From positions 1 through 6,905 of the forward strand of contig JAJYDP010000266.1 of the NCBI GenBank assembly GCA_021777365.1: 6,905 bases of DNA, written 5' to 3'. Within the stretch, counting starts at the first letter, position 1. Each line of letters opens with the position of its first letter. The notes beneath the pieces are model-generated. The model made no database searches. It was not told the DNA's origin and saw only the letters and a list, made by a program, of their open reading frames with translations. Both the position numbers and the translations under genes were made by a program. Origin of the DNA: Chloroflexota bacterium (lineage in GTDB: Bacteria; Chloroflexota; Limnocylindria; Limnocylindrales; CSP1-4). Positions 1 through 6,829 of the stretch are shown piece after piece.

Positions 1-732
1 CAGCAGGCGCTCGAACCGCTCGACCAGGTCTGCCCGGCGCGCGATGTCGTCGGCCGACCAGCGCCCCCGGACGCCGTCGAAGCTGCTCCCCCGACCGTAC
101 CTGCCGGAGAGCCAGCCCGAGTCGAGCGGGACCTTGCCGATCACGCCCACGCCCTGCGCCCCGGCCCGTTCGATCCCCGGGAGCGGGTCCTGGTGGAACG
201 CGTTGAAGAGGACCTCCACCACCTGGCTGCGCGTGGTCCCGAGGACGCGCTGCAGGTCCGCGTTCCAGTCGAGCGAGACGCCCCAGGCGCGGACCAGGCC
301 CGCCTCCCGCAGTCGCTCCAGTTCCGCGTACTGGGGCGCGCTGCCGTCCATCAGCTCCTTCGCCGGGCTGTGCAGCAGCAGGACGTCGAGGTGGTCGGTC
401 TGCAGCCGCCGCAAGCTGTCGCGCACCGACGGCTCGATGGCGCCCGGGCTGAAGTCGGAGCGGCCATCGGCGGTGTGGCCGAACTTCGAGACGATGACCA
501 CGCGGTCCCGCCGCCCCCGCAGCGCCTTCCCGAGCAGCTCCTCGCTGCGCCCCTCGCCGTAGCCCGGCGCGGTGTCGAAGAGCGTGACACCCAGGTCGAG
601 CGCCTCGTCCACGATCCGCAGCGACTCGGCCTCGTCGGGCCCGTGCCACATCGTGCTGTTGCCGAGCTGCCAGGCTCCGAGGCCGATGACGCCGACCTCG
701 ATCCCCGTCGATCCGAGCGTGCGTGTCTCCAT
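1..732 (-). CDS. Aldo/keto reductase, C-terminus cut by window edge
   Basis: This is a predicted NAD(P)H-dependent cytoplasmic oxidoreductase of the aldo/keto reductase superfamily, which interconverts carbonyls and alcohols; the substrate cannot be told. The 244 visible residues begin METRTLGSTGIEVGVIGLG, the usual opening strand of bacterial members. The catalytic tetrad is all present: Asp53 (FDTA), Tyr58 (GYGEG), Lys83 (VSKFG) and His121 (LLLH). The motif SLRRLQTDHLDVLLLH at residues 106-121 is typical. Family members usually have about 310-330 residues, so roughly 70-85 C-terminal residues, including part of the cofactor-binding end, lie beyond base 1. The ATG at 730-732 is chosen because GGGGAGGG stands seven bases upstream. 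The gene follows the cyclase gene on the same strand after 162 bases with no obvious terminator, so read-through is possible but not shown. The family call is secure; the specific function is unknown. Confidence 0.93.
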   Translation of the reverse strand, partial: METRTLGSTGIEVGVIGLGAWQLGNSTMWHGPDEAESLRIVDEALDLGVTLFDTAPGYGEGRSEELLGKALRGRRDRVVIVSKFGHTADGRSDFSPGAIEPSVRDSLRRLQTDHLDVLLLHSPAKELMDGSAPQYAELERLREAGLVRAWGVSLDWNADLQRVLGTTRSQVVEVLFNAFHQDPLPGIERAGAQGVGVIGKVPLDSGWLSGRYGRGSSFDGVRGRWSADDIARRADLVERFERLL

Positions 733-738
733 CGCCGA

Positions 739-746
739 CCCTCCCC
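739..746 (-). promoter_or_regulatory. Ribosome binding site of the aldo/keto reductase gene
   Basis: The minus strand reads GGGGAGGG here, containing GGAGG, with about seven bases before the ATG at 730-732. It is the strongest Shine-Dalgarno sequence in the window and fixes the start of the reductase. A TACGAT hexamer at 780-785 on the minus strand could be a -10 element, but no convincing -35 lies 16-19 bases upstream of it. Confidence 0.75.
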
Positions 747-894
747 TGGATCCGATCCCGCCGTGGACGCCGCAGCGTCATCGTACGCGTCGACGACGCC
801 ACCACCGGCGTGGAACCCATCCGGACGGGCGGCCGCGTCGCTCGCGAGGTGCGGGGCAGCGCGCCGGGCGGACGGGACGTCGAACGGGCGAGCG

Positions 895-3800
895 TCAGGC
901 GCCCCCGGGGAGCGCAGTGGACGGCAGCGGCGCGGCGAGCCCCGTGAAGCGGTCGAGCGGGATCTGCTCCGGTACGGCGGAATGGAGGAGTTCGAGCAGG
1001 TCGACAGTCGACGCGCCCGCTTCCAGACGCTGCCGGAAGCGCCGGGCCACCGCCAGCGACATCACGTTGCCCTTGCGTTCGAAGCGGTCCATCGCCTGTG
1101 TGGCTGCCTCGGCCGCACGGTCGAACTGCCCACAGAGGCACTCGACCTCCGCGAGGCTCAGCAGCGCGTTGCCCTGCATCTCGATGTTGTCGGACTCGCC
1201 GATGATCCGGACGCTCTCCCCTGCGAGTGCCAGCGCTTCCTCGCGGCGGCCGCGGCGCGCCATGACCTTGGCCCGGGCGGTGCGCCAGATCGCCTGCGTC
1301 TCCCGGTCGTCGGGGGCGGCGATCCCGTCGCTCACCCTGGACATCTCCTCGGCCTCGTCGAGGCGGCCCTGGCGGTAGAGCGCCTCGGCCAGGAACGCCG
1401 CCACGGTCGAGATGTAGTTGCGCTCGCCCATCGCATCAAGCGTCTCGTAGTCGCCGCGGAGCTCGCGCTCGGCCGCCACCGGGTCGCCCGCGATCATCTC
1501 GACCCATCCCGAGCTGATCGAGGTCAGGGCAGCCATCAGCCTTGCCCCGAGCTCCTCCAGCGTGGCCCGGCTGCGGGTGTACAGCTTCCGTGCGTGCTCG
1601 ACGTTGCCCCGCATCGACTCGAGGTGGGAGAGCACGAGGAGAATCACCGCCTCGGACTTCCGGTCCCCCTGCGCCTGCTCGAGCAGCTCCTCGCACCGCC
1701 CATATGCCTGGTCCGCCGGGGTCAGGCCGAGCAGCGCGCACATCGCGACGAACGATCTCGAGCGCGTCTCCAGCAGACGGTCGTCCGCCAGTCGCGCGTG
1801 TGTGATCGTCCGCTCCGCGGCGTCCTCCGTGACCACGTACTTCTTCCCGGTCGTTGCCCGGATCAGGGTCAGCAGGCGCCATGCGCGGGCCAGCCCCTCG
1901 TGGTCGCCGAACGCCTCGAGCGTCGCGATCGCGTGGTCGGCCCGAGCGAGGCTGTCGAGCTCGGTCTCGGCGAGGCCGCCACGGTAGAAGCGCAGCTGCA
2001 TCTCCATGATGCTCGCGGTCGCCGCCATCGCCGCATCCCGTCGCTCCGAAGCCGCCGCGGCCGACGCGGCCAGCGCCTCCTCCGCCGCCTGGAACTGCCC
2101 CACCTCCATCAGCGCCTCGCCGGCGTCACGGAGGAGCCGGGGCCGCGTGGGATGATCCCCTGGAACGAGCGAGGCGGCGCGGCCGAGCAGGCTTGCAGCG
2201 GCCGGCATGTCGCCCCGGGCCATGGCGCGGCGACCGGCGGAGCCCAGGCGCCGGGACGCGTCGATCCCGATCTCGATCGAATGATCGTCGAGAGGGCCGA
2301 GGTCGCCCCGGTAGCGAAACGCCTGCTCGAGATGCCAGCCGAGGATCTCCTCGAACTCCTGTGCGCGCCCCGCCTCGGCGTTGACGCGGTCCGCCCAGGC
2401 CACGAACCGCTCGTGCAGGTCCGCCCGGGATCGTTTCAGCAGCCCCTGGTATGCCGCATCGCGGACGAGGATGTGCTGGAAGCGATAGCTGGGATCCGAG
2501 TCGGACGTCCCGGGGCTGGCCCTCACCAGCTGCTTCGCGGCCAGCGCCGACAGGTGCGGCCAGAAGTCGTCGCGGACCTCGTCGGGCGCCAGCTCGAGTA
2601 CGGCGGCTGGCGCGAAACTCAGGCCGATCACGGATGCGGGCTCGATGACGGTCCGCTCCGGCTGGGGCAGCTGGTCGAGGCGGGCCGCGATCAGCGCGTG
2701 GATCGTGGGCGGGATCGCGATCGCCGACAGGTCGACCGCGGGGATCCACCGGCCGTCGGCGAAGCGGAGGGAGCCGCTGTCCATGAGCATCGAGAGGAGC
2801 TGCTCGACGAAGAGGGGGTTGCCTTCCGAGGCTGCCACGATCCGCGCCTGCACGCTCGGCGCGATCCCGACCCGTCCCAGCAGGTTGTCGACGACTCTGC
2901 CGGCGTCCCCGTCCGACAGCGGCGTGAGCACGACCCGGGCCTGCCGCGGCGCCTGCGCCCAGTCGGCATGCCGCTCCAGCAACTCGTTGCGCGCCGTGCA
3001 CAGCAGGAGCACGGGTGCCTCCTGGCTCGACTCCGTGAGGTACCCGACCAGGTCGAGGAAGGTCGCCTCCGCCCAGTGGATGTCGTCGAGGTGGACGACG
3101 ACGGGCCGGTCCTCCGCGAGCGACTCCAGGAACCGCCGGATGCCCCAGAAGAGCTCCGAGATGGGGAACGGGGCATCGAGGATGCCGACGGCGGCGCCGA
3201 CGCGGTCAGCGATGTCCTCCCGCCCATCTCCCAGGAGCTCCGCGAGCCGCCGACGCGCCGCCTCCGGCGGGTCGCCCTCGCGAATGTGGGCGGCCTCGCG
3301 AACGATCTCGACGATCGGCCAGAACGTGATGCCGTCCCCGTAGGGCAGGCAGCGGCCGCGCAGCACGTGCGCCCGTTGCCGGACCGCGTCCAGGTACTCC
3401 TTCGTCAGGCGCGTCTTTCCGACTCCCGCGTCGCCCACCAGTGTCACCATCCGGCACGCGCGCTCGGCGATCGCTTCGGCGAGCTCGGCCTCGAGCCGCT
3501 GCAGCTCTCGTTCGCGCCCGACCAGGGGGGCGTCATGCCGGCGGGCAACTGCCTCGCCGCTGCGAACCGCCACCAGGCGGTAAGCCGCCACGGGTTGCGC
3601 CTTGCCCTTGAGCGTCAGCGGCTCGACCTCCTCCACGTCGACGGCGTCGCGGACGAGCCGGTAGGTCAGATCGCCGATCAGCACCTCGTGCACGGGCGCG
3701 GCCTGCTCGAGCCGGGCCGCGACGTTCACCGCATCGCCGGTGACGAGCCGCTGCCCGAGGCTCGCGTCGCCGGCCACGACCTCGCCGGTGTTGACGCCGA

Positions 3801-4926
3801 TCGCGAAGGTCAGCCGGACGCCGCGCTCGCGGGCGAGGCGTTCCGCCAGCGCGGCCAGGGCGATCTTCATCTCGAGCGCGGCTCGCACGGCCCGCAAGCC
3901 ATCGTCCTCGTGGCGCACGGGGAGCCCGAAGACGGCCATCACGGCGTCGCCGATGAATTTCTCGACCGTCCCGCCGTGCTTCTCGAGCACCCGGCGCGTG
4001 TCGTCGAAGGCCGCCGCCATGACGTCGCGGAGTTCCTCGGGCGGCAGCGTCGCGCCCTCGACCGTCGATGCCTTGAGATCGGTGAAGACGATCGTGACCG
4101 TCTTCCGGCTTTCCCGCGCGTGCTGTCGACCGGCGAGCTTCCCGCCGCACGAGCCGCACCAGGTGAAGTCGAGCGGGTTCTCCTCTCCGCAGTTCGGACA
4201 GGTGCACACGTCCACCCGGCCGGCCGGCGCGGCCGGCTGCAGCAGCGGACCGTCGGCGTTCATGCAGACGAGGCGGTAGGCCGGGACGGGATCAGTCGCA
4301 CCCGTTGGGATGACGCGTTCCACCGCCTCGACCGTGATGTCATCGCCGACGATGCGGAGTGTCAGGTCGCCGACCAGGACCTCGTTGGCGGGCGCCGACT
4401 GCTCGAGCTTGTTCGCGAGCTGGACGACCGCCCCGGTCAGGATGTGCTCTCCCGCGGTGGCCTCACCGATGATGGCTTCGCCGCTGGCGATCCCGGTCCG
4501 GTTCGCGAGCTGCACACCCCACGTGCGCTGCAGCTGCTCGTTCAGCGCGGCCAGGGCGCGCTGGCTCTCGGTGGCCGCCGCGACGGCCCGCAGGGCGTCG
4601 TCGTCGCGCGGCAGCGGCCACCCGAACACCGCCACGATCGCGTCGCCGATGATCTTCTCGATCGTGCCGCCGTGGGTTTCGAACACGGCGCGCATCTGGT
4701 CGAAGTAGAGGGTCATGACCTCGCGAAGAGACTCTGGGTCCAGCTTCTCCCCCAGGCTGGTGCTGCCCTTGAGGTCGGAGGCGACGATCGTGACCCGCCG
4801 GTGGACCTCCGCCGGGCGGGGATCGGCGGCAAACAGCGTGCGGCAGTAGCCGCAGGCGCGGTAGCGGGCATCGACCGCCTTGCGGCAGCTCCGGCATGTC
4901 GTTCGTGACGGGTCCGGACTCGTCAC
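895..4926 (-). CDS. Tandem class III nucleotide cyclase fused to STAND-type ATPase and TPR-like region
   Basis: This is a predicted cytoplasmic signalling protein of about 1343 residues that makes a cyclic nucleotide, probably cAMP. Residues are numbered from the GTG at 4924-4926. Order: zinc ribbon 1 (Cys11, 14, 25, 28); cyclase domain 1 (about 44-195; metal Asp51 and Asp95, Lys91); zinc ribbon 2 (Cys243, 246, 257, 260); cyclase domain 2 (about 276-425; Asp283, Asp327, Lys323, Asn401, Arg405); AAA_16/STAND ATPase from about 468, with Walker A GDAGVGKT at 498-505 and Walker B VVVHLDDIHW at 609-618; the motif FQHILVRDAAYQGLL near 816-830, typical of these ATPases; then helical TPR-like repeats from about 860 to 1290. 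Domain 1 has Gln169 and Lys173 where domain 2 has Asn401 and Arg405. An in-frame GTG at 5017-5019 would add 31 residues, but that stretch spans a perfect 12-bp hairpin and both starts have weak ribosome sites, so the shorter form is preferred. The ATPase and repeats probably sense a ligand or partner; which one is unknown. Confidence 0.93.
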   Translation of the reverse strand: MTSPDPSRTTCRSCRKAVDARYRACGYCRTLFAADPRPAEVHRRVTIVASDLKGSTSLGEKLDPESLREVMTLYFDQMRAVFETHGGTIEKIIGDAIVAVFGWPLPRDDDALRAVAAATESQRALAALNEQLQRTWGVQLANRTGIASGEAIIGEATAGEHILTGAVVQLANKLEQSAPANEVLVGDLTLRIVGDDITVEAVERVIPTGATDPVPAYRLVCMNADGPLLQPAAPAGRVDVCTCPNCGEENPLDFTWCGSCGGKLAGRQHARESRKTVTIVFTDLKASTVEGATLPPEELRDVMAAAFDDTRRVLEKHGGTVEKFIGDAVMAVFGLPVRHEDDGLRAVRAALEMKIALAALAERLARERGVRLTFAIGVNTGEVVAGDASLGQRLVTGDAVNVAARLEQAAPVHEVLIGDLTYRLVRDAVDVEEVEPLTLKGKAQPVAAYRLVAVRSGEAVARRHDAPLVGRERELQRLEAELAEAIAERACRMVTLVGDAGVGKTRLTKEYLDAVRQRAHVLRGRCLPYGDGITFWPIVEIVREAAHIREGDPPEAARRRLAELLGDGREDIADRVGAAVGILDAPFPISELFWGIRRFLESLAEDRPVVVHLDDIHWAEATFLDLVGYLTESSQEAPVLLLCTARNELLERHADWAQAPRQARVVLTPLSDGDAGRVVDNLLGRVGIAPSVQARIVAASEGNPLFVEQLLSMLMDSGSLRFADGRWIPAVDLSAIAIPPTIHALIAARLDQLPQPERTVIEPASVIGLSFAPAAVLELAPDEVRDDFWPHLSALAAKQLVRASPGTSDSDPSYRFQHILVRDAAYQGLLKRSRADLHERFVAWADRVNAEAGRAQEFEEILGWHLEQAFRYRGDLGPLDDHSIEIGIDASRRLGSAGRRAMARGDMPAAASLLGRAASLVPGDHPTRPRLLRDAGEALMEVGQFQAAEEALAASAAAASERRDAAMAATASIMEMQLRFYRGGLAETELDSLARADHAIATLEAFGDHEGLARAWRLLTLIRATTGKKYVVTEDAAERTITHARLADDRLLETRSRSFVAMCALLGLTPADQAYGRCEELLEQAQGDRKSEAVILLVLSHLESMRGNVEHARKLYTRSRATLEELGARLMAALTSISSGWVEMIAGDPVAAERELRGDYETLDAMGERNYISTVAAFLAEALYRQGRLDEAEEMSRVSDGIAAPDDRETQAIWRTARAKVMARRGRREEALALAGESVRIIGESDNIEMQGNALLSLAEVECLCGQFDRAAEAATQAMDRFERKGNVMSLAVARRFRQRLEAGASTVDLLELLHSAVPEQIPLDRFTGLAAPLPSTALPGGA
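3571..4200 (-). repeat. Internal duplication, unit 2: zinc ribbon plus canonical cyclase domain
   Basis: This is the second copy of the 210-residue unit, from CPNC to AAYRLV. It carries TDLKAST and FIGDAVMAVFG with the two metal Asp residues, EKFIGD with the Lys, and TGDAVNVAARLE with the Asn and Arg that stabilise the transition state. It matches the ordinary bacterial class III cyclase pattern, apart from a Leu seven residues before the Asn, where Asp or Thr often contacts adenine. Confidence 0.85.
4267..4896 (-). repeat. Internal duplication, unit 1: zinc ribbon plus degenerate cyclase domain
   Basis: These 210 residues run from the first CxxC pair to the motif PAYRLV and align without any gap to unit 2, which starts exactly 696 bases further along the gene. 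By hand count about 101 of 210 residues are identical. This copy keeps both metal-binding Asp residues (SDLKGST and IIGDAIVAVFG) and the Lys before the second, but reads TGAVVQLANKLE where active cyclases have the pattern GDxVNxAxRL. The transition-state Asn and Arg are therefore Gln and Lys. Confidence 0.85.
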
Positions 4927-4958
4927 GAGGCGGGCTTCACGCGTCTCGGCACCCGCAT

Positions 4959-4987
4959 CGTCGCCCCGGGGATCACCCGGGGCGACG
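4959..4987 (-). terminator. Perfect 12-bp GC hairpin, candidate terminator or attenuator
   Basis: On the minus strand the arms are CGTCGCCCCGGG and CCCGGGGCGACG with a 5-base loop, TGATC. Eleven of the 12 pairs are G-C. It lies 57 bases past the stop of the exported-protein gene and 32 bases before the preferred GTG of the cyclase gene. There is no T-tract after it, so a classical intrinsic terminator is not proven; GC-rich actinobacteria often use hairpins without one. It could also lower expression of the cyclase by structure in its leader. Confidence 0.55.
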
Positions 4988-5000
4988 GGTCTCCGGCTCG

Positions 5001-5020
5001 CGTGCCTGGCTCGAGGCACG
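5001..5020 (-). other. Short inverted repeat after the exported-protein gene
   Basis: The arms CGTGCC and GGCACG are separated by 8 bases and form a 6-bp stem 24 bases past the stop codon at 5045-5047. It lies just upstream of the stronger hairpin, so the two may act together to end or stabilise the transcript. On its own it is a weak structure that could occur by chance in this base composition. Confidence 0.3.
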
Positions 5021-5044
5021 GTGCGCGACCTGGGCTGCCTGCGC

Positions 5045-6511
5045 TCAGTGGAGCATCGGGTCGTTCGCAGCGGACAGGACGGTGACGGTCAAGCCGCTGA
5101 CGCCGTTGACGGTTCCATGGGCCCGGCTCTGGACGCACGGGGCGGCCCCGCTCACGTCCTGGCAGTCGGGCAGCAGGCCGCGATACCACGTGCTGCCGTC
5201 GTTCATGGCAGTCGTCATGGCCGAGTCCTGCGCAGCCTGCCCGCTCGCGTACGGCGTCCACGCGACGGCGAACTCGTGCGGGGCGCTCATGCACACCATG
5301 TAGTGCGTCTCGAGCAGCGCGTTCACCTGGTTCGTCGTGGCGCTGTTCGTCGAGACGGCCGCCTGCAGGATCGAGTCCGGGATGAAGATCTGGGTCGTCT
5401 TGTTCGTCGTCGCGTTCGATCCCTCCGCCGTCGTGACGGCGGAGCTCGTGCCGGGCAGGGCGGGCACGCCGCCGTATGTCTGCGCCGAGCAGTCGAGGTT
5501 CTGGATGATGTTCAGCGAGCCGCCAAGCCCACCGGTGGTCGAGTTCGAAGAGACGTTGAACGTCTCCCCGTTCGATGTACCGATCGAGAGGCCGCAGCCG
5601 CTCGTCGTGCACGCGGACGCGTTGCCCCAGATACGGAACTGGTTGGACGTCGCCGGAGTGATGCTCGACGTCGATGCCGTCGCAGCCAGCACATACCGAC
5701 CGGGCGCGTTGAGGCTGAGTCCGGTGAACGTGGCTGCGCCGGTTGAACCCGTGCTGATGGGACCTGCGTTGGACAGCGTGGCGCTCGCGTAGCCATAGTC
5801 GAGGGCTGCGCTGGCCAAGGAGAGCGTCACGCTGGTCTGAACAGGGATCGGCTGCGCGGGCGTGTCGGCCGTGTTCACCACCTGGACGGTAACCGGCGCC
5901 GCCGTCGAGACCAGCGCCGTGCCCGTGATCTGCTGGTTTGCGCCGGCGTCCGTCGGTCCGGTGCTGAACTCGAGAGCACAGGTCTCGGTCGAGGCTGAGG
6001 TCGGCTGCGAGCCCTGGAGCGTCAGGTAGTTCGCCGTGTTCGTCGAGTTCCACTGGTTCGCCTGCTGGGCCGTGAACGTCCATTGGAGCGGCACGCACCC
6101 GGGCGCGACGACGTCGGCGATCGTGACCGTGGCGGACTGTCCGGGCTGGAGGTTCAGGTTCTGGAACAGCAGCATCGTCGAGCTCAGCTGGCTCACGGTC
6201 GCACCGGTCGCGCTCGAGGAGCCCCAGTTGCCCGAGGTATCGGCCTGATACGAGAAGCCGGGCGTCGAGAGCTGGATCTCGAGGGATCCGAGCTGCTGCG
6301 TCTTCGTCTGGTCAGTGACCGTGAACGTGACGTCCGGGTTGTTCGATCCGGCCGACACCGTCGTCGGCGACGGTGCCGACACGGAGTACGGCTTGTTGGA
6401 CGCCGCAAACACGTTCGTATTGAGCAGCGCCGCCAGCAGCAAGGCGACGGACGCGCCCGCCACAATCCGCTGCCTGGTCGGCCTTCGACCGAACGCTGAG
6501 CGCAACCTCAC
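5045..6511 (-). CDS. Exported Ser/Thr/Asn-rich protein with Ig-like domain and eight cysteines, function unknown
   Basis: The function is not recognised. Numbered from the GTG at 6509-6511 (488 residues), the N-terminus has several Arg residues, a hydrophobic core (IVAGASVALLLAALL, 16-30) and a cleavage site near VFA-A at 34-37, a Sec signal peptide. Residues about 38-190 look like beta-sandwich (PYSVSAPSPTTVSAG, then FTVTDQ). Residues about 205-294 end in a bacterial Ig-like pattern (GAATFTGLSLNAPGRYVLAA, then TSNQFRI). The C-terminal part, about 295-488, holds WYRGLLPDC and PCVQSR. There are eight cysteines (139, 178, 301, 306, 341, 407, 450, 459), an even number that suits disulphides outside the membrane. 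No C-terminal anchor, LPxTG motif or lipobox is seen, so it is probably secreted or loosely wall-bound. A GTG at 6566-6568 would add 19 residues but lacks a ribosome site, whereas AAAGGGGA precedes the chosen one. Confidence 0.85.
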   Translation of the reverse strand: MRLRSAFGRRPTRQRIVAGASVALLLAALLNTNVFAASNKPYSVSAPSPTTVSAGSNNPDVTFTVTDQTKTQQLGSLEIQLSTPGFSYQADTSGNWGSSSATGATVSQLSSTMLLFQNLNLQPGQSATVTIADVVAPGCVPLQWTFTAQQANQWNSTNTANYLTLQGSQPTSASTETCALEFSTGPTDAGANQQITGTALVSTAAPVTVQVVNTADTPAQPIPVQTSVTLSLASAALDYGYASATLSNAGPISTGSTGAATFTGLSLNAPGRYVLAATASTSSITPATSNQFRIWGNASACTTSGCGLSIGTSNGETFNVSSNSTTGGLGGSLNIIQNLDCSAQTYGGVPALPGTSSAVTTAEGSNATTNKTTQIFIPDSILQAAVSTNSATTNQVNALLETHYMVCMSAPHEFAVAWTPYASGQAAQDSAMTTAMNDGSTWYRGLLPDCQDVSGAAPCVQSRAHGTVNGVSGLTVTVLSAANDPMLH

Positions 6512-6519
6512 GAGCCCTG

Positions 6520-6527
6520 TCCCCTTT
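6520..6527 (-). promoter_or_regulatory. Ribosome binding site that decides the start of the exported-protein gene
   Basis: The minus strand reads AAAGGGGA, about 8-9 bases before the GTG at 6509-6511. The alternative upstream GTG at 6566-6568 has no purine-rich stretch at the right distance. Starting here also leaves a signal peptide of normal length. Confidence 0.6.
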
Positions 6528-6587
6528 CGCTGCGTTGGTACCCGACGCCGCCAGTACTTTCGCCTCACTGCGACCAGAAGTCAATCG

Positions 6588-6616
6588 TTCAGATGCGGTA
6601 CATGCAGATTTGTCAA
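6588..6616 (-). promoter_or_regulatory. Candidate promoter for the exported-protein gene
   Basis: A perfect TTGACA -35 hexamer lies at 6611-6616 on the minus strand. Seventeen bases downstream is TCTGAA (6588-6593), a poor -10 match. Transcription would begin near 6580, leaving a leader of about 70 bases before the GTG at 6511. A second -35-like hexamer, TTGACT, lies at 6579-6584 with GAAAGT 17 bases beyond it at 6556-6561. Either could be used; neither has a good -10. Confidence 0.35.
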
Positions 6617-6816
6617 GAGCCAGTCGGACTGAGTGTCTTCTGCCATCTGGGATCGGGCAGGTGCCGACGCGGCGGGGTCGCACGGGGCGCGGCTCCATCG
6701 TCGGACTCAGCTATCACGCCCCCACCCGGGAGGGCCCCCGCGTGAGCCGGCATCACACGGGTCGGCCCATGGCGGATCCCCGGCGCAGGGACTGGAGCCG
6801 ACTGCGCCACTCCTCG

Positions 6817-6822
6817 TATCCT
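6817..6822 (+). promoter_or_regulatory. Candidate -10 element for a leaderless transcript
   Basis: TATCCT sits with its last base eight positions before the A of the ATG at 6830. That is where a -10 box would lie if transcription started at the ATG itself. No Shine-Dalgarno sequence is present in the pyrimidine-rich stretch before the ATG, which agrees with a leaderless start. No clear -35 was found. Confidence 0.3.
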
Positions 6823-6829
6823 CCCCGCC

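Larger units (their letters stand above)
6512..6829. other. Divergent intergenic region
   Basis: This 318-base spacer separates the minus-strand exported-protein gene from the plus-strand gene at the right edge. The half next to the exported protein is less GC-rich and carries two -35-like hexamers. The right half is very GC-rich and holds an inverted repeat with arms TCACGC at 6714-6719 and GCGTGA at 6740-6745. Short open frames here look like chance products of base composition, and no tRNA-like or riboswitch-like fold was recognised. Confidence 0.6.

Noticed and set aside
733..894. Search for a terminator between the cyclase and reductase genes
   Set aside because: Only short GC palindromes such as CTCGCGAG were found, with no long stem or T-tract. 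These are expected by chance at this base composition, so no terminator is reported.
193..4908. A 1571-residue open frame on the plus strand opposite the cyclase gene and part of the reductase gene
   Set aside because: Its product is dominated by Arg, His, Asp, Gly and Leu runs with no domain, and it continues straight through the spacer between two real minus-strand genes. Strong third-position GC bias in the real genes removes stops from the opposite strand and explains it. The minus-strand frame carries all the recognisable motifs.
895..5019. Longer form of the cyclase starting at the GTG at 5017-5019
   Set aside because: It is possible, but it would place a perfect 12-bp hairpin in coding sequence, add an Arg/Ala/Pro-rich stretch with no domain, and has no better ribosome site. 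The shorter start is preferred, not proven.
4923..6098. A 391-residue minus-strand frame overlapping the exported-protein gene
   Set aside because: It is an out-of-frame shadow: the protein has no signal peptide or domain, and the alternative frame has a signal peptide, a ribosome site and an Ig-like domain.
6492..6511. Twin-arginine (Tat) signal in the exported protein because of Arg-Arg at residues 9-10
   Set aside because: The residues after Arg-Arg (PTRQRIV) do not match the Tat consensus, which needs a hydrophobic pair directly after the arginines. A Sec signal fits better.
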